DNA from: Cololabis saira
Taxonomy: Eukaryota > Chordata > Actinopteri > Beloniformes > Belonidae
NCBI RefSeq assembly: GCF_033807715.1
Contig: NC_084587.1
Coordinates: forward strand, 18,947,017 to 19,011,016
Direction: 5' to 3'
DNA: 64,000 bases
The notes under the pieces were generated by a model, which saw nothing but the letters and a program-made list of their open reading frames with translations, was not told where the DNA came from and searched no databases. Positions 56,346 through 64,000 of the stretch are shown here, one piece after another; the stretch's first letter is position 1; each line of letters begins with the position of its first letter. The position numbers and the translations under genes were made by a program.

Positions 56346-57081
56346 GGCAGATCTGTTAGGATGGCTGCAGAGAGCTGCAGCCATCCTGCCGGAGCTCCCC
56401 CGGAGCCCCCGGGCTCGGAGCTCCGGGCCCGGGGCTCCTCGACGGTCCGGTCCGTGAGCAGCTCCGGCAGCTCCGTATGCGGCCCTGGTGCTCCGGAGCT
56501 AAGCTAAATACTTAGCCCATGCAAAGATCATACAAATATAAATAACATAAAAAATTTACGTCACTTACCGCTGACTCGTGTGCAGTTGCCGGGTCCGTAC
56601 TGTGGGCACTGATCCTTTTATGACGGGAAAATGTTGATGCAAAACCTCATTTTAACTCTCCTTCGCGGTGGAAACAGTCACCGCTTCTAAACTGGCTGAA
56701 GCTCCAGCCGGCGGAGAGAGCTGGTTGTGAGCGTGGTTTCAGCAGCGGAGGCCGACCTATGGAAATAAGCGCCTATGGTGACGTCACCATAGGCGCAGAT
56801 TCAGAATGGGCCGTAGAAAGTCACATGACACTGGAAGATTCTGCAGGGCGGGGGTACAGACCTTGCAGAAATTCATGGGGTTTCATCTTTTTCTGTGTTG
56901 GCAGGGTGAGGGGAGACCACTTTATATATGTTAAAACAAGAAAAAACGTGTTTTTCATAATAGGTCCCCTTTAAATGTTGGCATTCTAATTAAAATCACA
57001 CAATGGTATATACTGACGTGACTTTTACCGTGACCGCGCGTCAAGCGCGCGAGTGGTGAGCTGATAGAAGAAGACGACAAA

Positions 57082-57597
57082 GGGGCACAGTGGCGCAGCT
57101 GGTAGTGCAGCCGTCTCACAGCAAGAAGGTCCTGCGTTCGATTCCCGCCGGGGACGCTGTGGGCGCTGAAGTGCGTGTTAGTGCCCATGACTTCAGTGCC
57201 CACACCCTGGGTGGGGTTGGCGAAAGGGCCTTCCTGTGTGGAGTTTGCATGTTCTCCCCGTGTTCCCTTGGGTAGCTAATGTGAGCTACCCTCACAAAAA
57301 CATGCAGCAGTCCTGGGCTCTACTGCCCCCTCTGGCCAACCGGGGAACAGATGGTGTGGGGAGGATCCGGCCGGAATAACGTGATCCTTCCACGCGCTAC
57401 GTCCGGCCGGAGAAATCCCGGCCGGAGAAACCCCACCCCTGGCGTAGATATGCGGCCTGCTCACTCCTCAGGTTAAGGAGGAGACCTGAGCTCAGTGCAG
57501 GACCTCCTGGGGTTGGTAGAGGATGGCAATGCCCAGGACTGTTACTTAGGTAGGAGCACTGGGTGATAAAATGGGGGAAAAATTTATAAAAAAAAAA
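57082..57597 (+). mobile_element. tRNA-derived SINE with 15-bp target duplication
   Basis: The head has a polymerase III A box (TGGCGCAGCTGG, 57091-57102) and a B box (GTTCGATTCC, 57136-57145). The body shares GTTTGCATGTTCTCCCCGTG with other fish SINEs. The end is A-rich (57586-57597). GAAGAAGACGACAAA stands on both sides (57067-57081 and 57598-57612). Confidence 0.9.
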
Positions 57598-57612
57598 GAA
57601 GAAGACGACAAA

Positions 57613-58340
57613 ATGCCGAAAGTTTTGGGGAAACGAAAAATAAATTCAGAGTGCAGAGTTTTCAAACAGTTTTCAAACAGCATGACTATATTTTTGTTCA
57701 GTGCAAGGAAAAGGCAGTTTGTCTGATCTGCAAAGAAACGGTAGCAGTGTTCAAAGAATTTAACATTCGTCGACATTATGAAACCCGCCATGGGGGGGCT
57801 TGCTAGCCTGCAGGGCCAAGTGAGGAGAGACAAGGTGACTCAGCTAAAATGTGGATTACCCCAACAGATCACATTACTGCGTCAGACGCAGAGGAACGTG
57901 GCGTCCGTCCGGGCCAGCTTCAAGGTAGCTAAACTGATACCACGCTGTGGAAAGGAGTTTATTAAAAAGTGTTGGAGCACTGCTGCGGAGGAGGTGTGTC
58001 CGGACAAGAAAGATGTCCTAAACGCGGTGAGTCTGTCCACATCTACAGTCACCAGGCGGAATGAAGAAATGGGGGGTAATGTACATTCCCAGCTGAAAGA
58101 GAAAGCTAAAGATTTTGTGTATTTTTCGTTGTCATTGAATGAGAGCAACGACATGCAGGACACAACACAACTGTTCATTTTTATTCGGGGAGTAAATTCC
58201 AACTTTGAAGTGACCGAGGAGCTGGCAGCATTACACAGTCTCACAGATACGACAACAGGGGAGGATATTTTTGGTAAAGTTTGCCAAACAATGGAAGAGT
58301 TGGATCCACTGGCGTGGTGGGTGCATAAGCACAAAAAAAC
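57613..58340 (+). pseudogene. hAT transposase N-terminal half, frameshifted (GTF2IRD2/ZBED-like group)
   Basis: ATG 57613 follows the SINE target duplication. Pieces in different frames give a zinc-finger-like module (CLICKETVAVFKEFNIRRHY then ETRH, with two Cys and two His), then LASLQGQVRRDKVTQLKCGL, VASVRASFKVAKLIPRCGKE, FVYFSLSLNESNDMQDTTQL, FIFIRGVNSNFEVTEELAAL and DIFGKVCQTMEEL. This is the order in hAT transposases related to GTF2IRD2 and ZBED proteins. At least two frameshifts occur before 57790. The frame is cut off near 58330, where a minus-strand LINE begins. No catalytic C-terminal half is present. Confidence 0.65.
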
Positions 58341-58370
58341 ACAAAGAAATTGTTTTCCAATTGGGCTCTG

Positions 58371-58695
58371 ATTTTTAGGAGTCTACCCTTGACTAATTCC
58401 TCAGTCTGGTAGGAAATAGGAGTAAAGGTCCTAGAGAACAGAATAGCAACACCACCACTATTGGATGTGTTGTGACTTAAAATAGACAGCCATCAAACTC
58501 ACTTGCCCAGTCAGCAGCAATTGAGTCATCAGTATGAGTTTCTTGAGCAAGAAACACATGAAAACTATTCTTCTTAATCGTTTCAAAGGCCCTCTTACTT
58601 CCTTCCCTGGCCCCATTTAAATTTAAAGAAGCAATTCTGATTTCTCCCATCATAAGAAGAAAAAAATACACGAGTTGTGTGCATGCCATCATCAT
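58371..58695 (-). pseudogene. LINE ORF2 start: APE endonuclease fragment
   Basis: It contains EIRIASLNLNGAREGSKRAF, HVFLAQETHTDDSIAADWAS and, after a frameshift, SHNTSNSGGVAILFS. The N, QE and GGVA motifs are those of the first third of APE-type LINE endonucleases. It ends abruptly at about 58371. Confidence 0.7.
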
Positions 58696-58721
58696 AATTC
58701 ATGTGAAAGATAGACTAGACA

Positions 58722-60014
58722 TCAGACATCACTATTCAACAAGACATTAATCTTGGTCATTATCTTTTTTAGACGGTAGCACTCTGGATTTGTAAAGCAG
58801 CCCTCACTCAAAAAAGATCTAGTTTTCGTGAGGAACTGCTCCACATCAGGGAAGTAGTCGTCAATCTGAACATTTCTCATATGTTTTGTTTTTTCCAAGA
58901 AGGATTTTATGTCTTCCACACTATAATCACAACAAGAAAAACCACTCTGACGTAAGCTGCAGTTAACACTACAGTCAGAAAAATCTCTTTCGTATTCGTT
59001 ATCTGTGCCCCTAAGGTCAGCCAAAACATCGTTCTTTTTAGTCCTTTTAGGTCTCTTTCTTTTGGGGGGCATCTTAAAAACAGTTTCCTCTGTATCCATG
59101 AGGGAGTCATCTAGAGACGCAAGAACTTGGTCAAAGTTGGCCTCAGAGATGCTGCTCTGCGAGTTTTGTATGGATTGACTCTCAGATTCCGCGACCACTG
59201 CATCATCTGGAAGAACTTTGTTCTGTATGTAAGCCTACTGGCTTATCAGTCGGGTTTACCCCGTTAACGTCTTCCCGCAAAAGGGACGCATTATCTGCCC
59301 CTGCCGACTCGGCTGAGGCAGACGAAGTCCCACTGGATACAGCGGGTGCCGCAACAGCAGACGCACCCATTTGGACAGACTGCTCAACCACCACAGCTCC
59401 ATTAGGCGTAGTCCTATTAGTGTTTCCGTGATTTTTTTTCACATCACTAGAATTCTCTTTCTCCTTAAGACACGCACGAACAAGGTGCCCTATTTGCCCA
59501 CAACCAAAGCACTTCATAACACCTGTTGAAGCATAGATGACATAACTGAAGTTATCCACCTTCACCTTTAGAGTTAGGTCCAAATCATCCTTGTTGTCTT
59601 TCAAAATCATGAATATGGATCGCCTGAACGACACTACCTGACTCAGTAGTGGGGATTTGCTTCTAATTGGAATCTTTTTAATTGCGGAAACCAGTTTACT
59701 ATGCCTTGAAAGAATTTCAACCAAAACCTCATCTTTGATAAAAGGGGGAACGTTAGACAAAGTCACTTTCTTTGATGGGATGGAGAGAGGAAGGACAGTA
59801 TGAAAAATGCCGTCAACCACCAAACTCCTTTCAACCAGCTCATTAGCCATCTCAACCGTGCACAAAAAGATCACAATGGCATTGTTCATGTGGGCCACTG
59901 ACAGAATATTGCCATGCCCTACATCTTCTCCTGCTGCTAAACTGCAAACCTTTACACTGGCATTCGATGCTATTTTAACAGCATGACGCCGCGTGAGTTT
60001 TTCAAAACTCTCCA
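58722..60014 (-). pseudogene. Tx1-type LINE ORF1 with CCHC zinc knuckle
   Basis: From the minus-strand ATG at 60014 (MESFEKLTRRHAVKIAS) the protein runs through a conserved RNA-binding region (VTLSNVPPFIKDEVLVEILS) and a knuckle CFGCGQIGHLVRAC (C-x2-C-x4-H-x4-C) near 59500. An Ala/Ser-rich stretch follows, and a stop near 59203. The frame resumes with VAESESQSIQNSQSSIS and a basic PPKRKRPKRTKK to 58722. Two halves separated by one stop or frameshift suggest a single ORF1. It is typical of gag-like ORF1 proteins of vertebrate Tx1/L1-group LINEs. Confidence 0.7.
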
Positions 60015-60258
60015 TACCTGAGCGGCTGCGACCACACCCGGGAAGCAGACGTCCAGGTAAAGCAAGACACAAACACAAACGCCAGTGTTGCTAACCCAAA
60101 CAGAACCAAACCTTAACACTATAGAGAAGAGATGAAAAAAGATCAAAATAAAGAGATAGAAAAGATAGCAAAAAGATAGAAAAGCCCTGTCCCTGGCACA
60201 GCTGCCAACAGTCACACTCACTCAAACGCTCGGCTCCGCCCACTCACTCCGACATGCT

Positions 60259-60261
<3 letters not shown>

Positions 60262-60320
<59 letters not shown>
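60262..60320. repeat. (GA)n microsatellite
   Basis: About 29 uninterrupted GA units, starting directly upstream of the Tx1-like LINE 5' region. Confidence 0.97.
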
Positions 60321-60324
<4 letters not shown>

Positions 60325-60329
60325 AATAG

Positions 60330-60960
60330 TGTGTGTTATGTTAATATCGGTGGATCTGCACTGCGCTCACGCAAACAAGCCTGCACACTTTCAGAGACCC
60401 CAGTTTCTTTGAAGGTTAGCCTACTAGTTTGCCTCTGTTTTCACTTCTGCAAATGATGGACATAAGAACCATAAAGATACGTTTCAAAATAAAAGCGACA
60501 GTTCATTCAGGGACGCATTCGAGATCACAAGAAAATCAGAACAGTGATCTCCTCTCCATCCTGTTTATTTATCTTTTATCTCCTGTTGCTGTTTATTTAT
60601 CTTTACTCCACCAACTCGAAATATTAATCACTTTTCTAAGTGAACGGCGCTAACGCAGTTCAAACAGCAGGTGTATCCGCCCCTTTAATCTGATTGGTTT
60701 AGAGTAAATCGTGTTTTATCCACTGCTCTGCTTCCCCCACGTGGGGTGCGCTCTTATGATTGGCTGGAACAAAGGAAGACATCTGATTGGTTGCAGATCC
60801 TTCCGTGTTAAAAAAAACATATTTGTGGATCGAGTCACGTCAGGAGAGTCTCAAAACTCACACGCAAATCCAGCGCAGCTCACAGACAAAAAAACATTTG
60901 TAAATCAGGTTATATTTGTGTGTGCATCAAAAATACATTTGTATATCTTGTCCTACGCAC
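60330..60960. other. No gene seen; diffuse repeat-like sequence
   Basis: Short open frames only. Phrases such as CATTTGTAAATCAGG and CATTTGTATATCTTG anticipate the tandem repeat at 60972 and suggest one unclassified repeat element covering 60830-61140. Confidence 0.4.
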
Positions 60961-60971
60961 GTGTGAATTGT

Positions 60972-61097
60972 TCTGTGCACGTGTGAAACTGTGTGTGTAT
61001 TTGCAAATCGGTCTGTGCATTTGTAAAACTTGTCCTGTGCACGTGTGAAACTGTTAGTGTATTTGCAAATCGGTCTGTGCATTTGTAAAACTTGTCC
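60972..61097. repeat. 62-bp tandem repeat, two copies
   Basis: Units start at about 60973 and 61035, each reading CTGTGCACGTGTGAAACTGT, then GTGTATTTGCAAATCGG, then TCTGTGCATTTGTAAAACTT. They differ at only a few positions. Confidence 0.85.
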
Positions 61098-61149
61098 TGT
61101 GCATTTGTGAATTATGAGACTGTTCTAGCTCCATACATCTCCATCAAGC

Positions 61150-62690
61150 TTAATAACAGATACAGAACAAATACAAGAAGCCAAATTACATTTGAAAATT
61201 ATTATTTTCAATTCAGGTCATTAACAATAACGCATCTCGTTGAATGTGGATAATGACAAAACCTACCACTGGAAACAACTGCGCAACTGAAGTCAAGGTG
61301 ATATTGCTGACACCTTTGGATATTGAAACTAAAGCAATGCTATGTAACTTCTCAGCACCATTTCAGGTATCCTTTTAAAGAGATAATTAAATTTCAAACC
61401 ATCTATAAAAAAATTGGATGCATATAGTCAAATAAAACATGCTTAAAAAATATTTTTTTATTACCACCTGCCATCCAGGATGTGCTTAGTATCTTTGAGT
61501 GTAGGTGTTGTATCTTTATTTCATGGGTTTAGTTCATGAATACATTATTTCATTTGGTTAACTACAGTTAAAAGCTTACATAAATAATGGATAATAATTA
61601 ACAACACGTATCATAGAGCAGAGTTTGGTTCTCAGGATCGTGGTAACGCTCAGAGTGGCAGGAGAGCAAATACCAGAAAGCAACTGGTGTGATTGCTGAG
61701 CAGATCTGGAAGCCTTAACACGGGACCTGAAATGCTGGTCAGTCAGAGGAATCGCCAGGCAGCAGGCAAGCAGAAACCAGAGATGCTCAGGCAGAACTCG
61801 TGGTCGGGGACAGAAGGCTGAGGTGGTTACAAGCATGGAGACAGGTGATCAGTCCGGGGAAAACCGCTGGAAAGTCAGGCATGCATGACACAAGAACAAT
61901 CTGGCAGCGCCTGGCTGGGAGTGGAGTGCTTAAGTAGAAACCCAGGGCTGATTGCAGATGCGGAGCAGGTGTGGAAGGCGGGAGAAACCATAGTGACATG
62001 AGGAAGCGGAGCTGGCAGGTGAGTGAGGCAGGTTCCCAGATTCCCCCTTTGTTAAAGACTTGACAGTAACCCTGGTGGTTATGTTGGAGTTAAGGGGAAG
62101 AAGTGTGTCTGGAAATGAATGCCCAAACAAAGTCTCCCTTGACTCCCTCAAAAGTATGGTGATCATCTCCCTATAATGATAGTCATCTAAAAATGAAAAA
62201 GTCAAAACTGCATCAAAAACATTGAAGGCAGACATAAGGAAGGCTGCCTGTGACTTTGCAGACTTTTGCCATGGATTTGGGAAACGTGCTTCGACTGCTG
62301 TGAAAATCATTTTGAAAGAATTTGTGTTGTGTTTTCTTCCAGAGAAAATAAATAATAGTCAGGTGTCACCATCGCACCCTTCTGCTCCAACAGAGCTCCA
62401 ACTGACCTCACTATCAAATTGCAGCAACAGCTTCCAGCTCCACGGTTCCAAAACATATTTGGGGCATCCTCCAGTTTTAGGCTGCTTCAGTTTCCTTTGG
62501 CCTGATTCATAGCAGCCAACTAGTAAAACGTTTCAGAAAATGCAGTATGTAGAATTAGAAATCCTATTTCCAAAAAGACTACCCATGAATTAGAAGGGAT
62601 ACAAAAAACCATTTGAACATTTTTATCAGTCTCAGCCCACACCATTTGATTCCAGTAAGGTCAAATAATTTCTGAATCATTTGCCCTCAC
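61150..62690. other. Unclassified, probably retroelement-derived
   Basis: 61600-62060 is a GC-richer block with LTR-like or UTR-like composition. 61930-62310 (minus) is an open frame without a recognisable domain. I cannot assign a family. Confidence 0.3.
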
Positions 62691-62699
62691 GGGGGAAAT

Positions 62700-63135
62700 T
62701 ACATAACGACAAATGAATAAAAGAAATATCAACTGCAGAAATAGATAAGGCTGAAATGCGGCGAAAATCTCCAGGGACTGACGGGTTCCCATGAGAATGG
62801 TATAAATCAATGATGGAACTACTACCTATGCTGCATAAGAGCTTCAATTTGCAACTCAGATATTCATCAGGGCCTATAACTTGAAATTATCTTGAAAAGT
62901 TATTGGTGAGCTATACAGGTATATAGTTGACCTACGGGGTCACACCACAAACTATATAAATATAAAATGGGAAACTGAACTGGTAATTGTAATCTCTTCT
63001 GAGAATTGGTCTAATATTATCCACCCACAAATCACCGCTACAGCCTTGCAACAGTGGAGGGAAAAATTGTGTTGGATTTTTTATGACACCAAAACAAAAG
63101 TCCAAATGTTATTCAGCTTCTCCAGATCAAAACCT
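62700..63135 (+). pseudogene. L1-type LINE ORF2 remnants
   Basis: The + strand reads EISTAEIDKAEMRRKSPGTD then GFP, a stop, EWYKSMMELLPML (62735-62850). This is the L1 reverse-transcriptase entry motif (KSPGTDGFP-EFYK). Then at 62960-63110 come WETELVIVISSENWSNIIHP and LQQWREKLCW, typical of the L1 C-terminal region. The polymerase core between them is deleted. Confidence 0.6.
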
Positions 63136-63548
63136 GCTGGACCATATTTGTCCTCCACAGCCAGAGCCGACCCAAGGCATAAGCGAACTAAACGGCTGCT
63201 TAGGTGCCCGTGACCTAAGTACGAAGATATCGATTTAATTTGTTTCCTATGAATCTTGGTGTAAAGGTCGTTTTGTTTTATATGTCTATTGTTACATCTG
63301 ACTGTACAATGTAGCCTACTGCTTCCCTGTCATCGGTATAGTCTTGCTTGCTATGCAGCCTTTACCTTGTGGTCATGGCTACTGTAGCCTATTTTAATTA
63401 TATGCCGTCGCTTGTCTGCTTGTCATGTTCTTTCCTTCCTTTGATTTTGGTTTCATATTGTGTAGTGTTTTTTTTCTTTTTCAGACCTGTACACAGGTTG
63501 TAGACATTTTTTGCTCATATGTGTCGCGCTTTCTTTGTGTACTATATG

Positions 63549-64000
63549 CAGTGGTGGACAGTAACGGAGTAAATTTACTTGAGTACTGTACTTAAGTACA
63601 TATCCAGAGGATTTGTACTTTACTTGAGTATTAGATTTCTTTGGTACTTATTACTCTTACTTGAATACATTTCCAAGACAAATATTTTTACTTTTACTCG
63701 AGTAAATTTCTAGGAAGGCTGAAAAGTACTCGTTACTTTCAGGTCTGCTCTTTTTTCTTCTTCCCTAAAATCCTATTGGACACAAGCTGTTTTTGTCAAA
63801 GGAGGAGACCTATCACAGTGCACGCTCTCCACTGGGATGTACGTAAAGCGGAAATACGTCAAGCCTCCTCAAAACGATACCGCCAAAGTAGCCTGCGTTT
63901 GTCAAGACAGAGCCGCAACAAGTGAAGACAGAGCTGCAACAATGGCTACGCCAGCGTCAGGAGAAGAAAGACAATCCGCTGAGTCGTCTGAGTCTGATAA
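63549..64000 (+). mobile_element. hAT element, left end, continuing beyond the window
   Basis: It begins CAGTGGTGGACAGTAACGG, followed by TTTACTTGAGTACTGTACTT and further ACTTGAGTA/ACTCGAGTA subterminal words. These make up the well-known left end of a widespread teleost hAT family. A frame opens at 63942. The right end is outside the window, so the target duplication cannot be checked. Confidence 0.75.
63942..64000 (+). CDS. hAT transposase, N-terminal start (partial)
   Basis: ATG 63942 opens ATPASGEERQSAESSESD to the window edge with no stop. A Ser/Glu-rich opening about 390 bp inside the left end is usual for this hAT group. An imperfect duplication (GAGCCGCAACA and GAGCTGCAACA) lies just upstream. 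Whether the full gene is intact cannot be seen here. Confidence 0.45.
   Translation, partial: MATPASGEERQSAESSESD

Larger units (their letters stand above)
46330..56970. mobile_element. TTAA-bounded piggyBac-like element split by a provirus and LINEs
   Basis: The left end AGGGGACATATTATG (46330) and the right end CATAATAGGTCCCCT (ending 56970) are inverted copies, with TTAA directly outside both (46326-46329 and 56971-56974), as for piggyBac. Only about 110 bp of left-hand and about 600 bp of right-hand element sequence remain. The middle is occupied by later insertions. The right portion contains a 28-bp palindrome around TGACGTCA (56769-56796) and a 12-bp-arm hairpin (56359-56386). Confidence 0.7.
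58345..60220 (-). mobile_element. 5' half of a Tx1-like LINE (ORF1 and start of ORF2)
   Basis: Read leftwards it has a 5' region (60220-60080), ORF1 (60014 down to 58722, with one break) and the beginning of an APE endonuclease ORF2 (58695-58371). The reverse transcriptase is absent, so the copy is 3'-truncated rather than showing the usual 5' truncation. Confidence 0.65.

Noticed and set aside
57082..57160. Possible tRNA gene
   Set aside because: A and B boxes are present, but the following SINE body, A-rich end and target duplication identify a SINE head. No tRNA cloverleaf acceptor stem was found.
60972..61097. CRISPR-like direct repeats
   Set aside because: Two adjacent copies without unique spacers in a vertebrate genome: a simple tandem duplication.

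Overview
The window is vertebrate nuclear DNA, almost certainly from a teleost fish. It has GT-AG split genes, long introns, and dense fish-type transposons (Harbinger, hAT, piggyBac-like, Crypton, several LINE clades, a tRNA-derived SINE, a decayed provirus). Nothing prokaryotic is present. The species cannot be named from the sequence.

The left half (about 600-33100, + strand) holds one host gene that I identify as atf7ip (ATF7-interacting protein, MCAF1), a nuclear cofactor that stabilises the H3K9 methyltransferase SETDB1 and links it to MBD1 and SUMO. A GC-rich promoter and probable non-coding first exon end at a donor after 1214. A 21 kb intron follows. Twelve coding exons then run from 22475 to 32992, and all their splice phases agree, giving a predicted 967-residue protein. 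It has a basic N-terminal motif, a charged and coiled SETDB1-binding region, a Ser/Thr/Ala-rich linker, a SUMO-interacting motif and a C-terminal fibronectin III domain. Between coding exons 6 and 7 lies a phase-compatible extra exon (25545-26100) with its own stop codon and AATAAA. It encodes a BEN-like domain and would replace the SUMO and Fn3 modules with a putative DNA-binding module. This is the most interesting signal in the window.

Intron 1 contains a roughly 365-bp tandem repeat array (1310-3830). One unit was invaded by a hAT element and a Harbinger-type MITE, and the neighbouring units preserve the empty sites. It also has a 97-bp MITE nested in an 833-bp Harbinger-type element (18737-19569), a SINE-type repeat and a family of recurrent short sequence blocks. 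The intron between coding exons 10 and 11 carries a decayed Crypton-like tyrosine-recombinase element whose ends look like inverted recombinase sites.

The right half (33100-64000) has no host gene that I can support and is layered transposon debris. In order it holds: a small hAT MITE with a perfect 8-bp target duplication; a foldback element with a hammerhead-like motif; a shredded + strand LINE (35590-38660); two neighbouring Harbinger elements, the second with a Myb-like exon and a broken transposase; and a TTAA-bounded piggyBac-like element (46330-56970) split by a deleted gamma-type provirus, itself filled with minus-strand LINEs. After that come a SINE, a broken hAT transposase, the 5' half of a Tx1-like LINE, L1 debris, and the start of another hAT element at the right edge.
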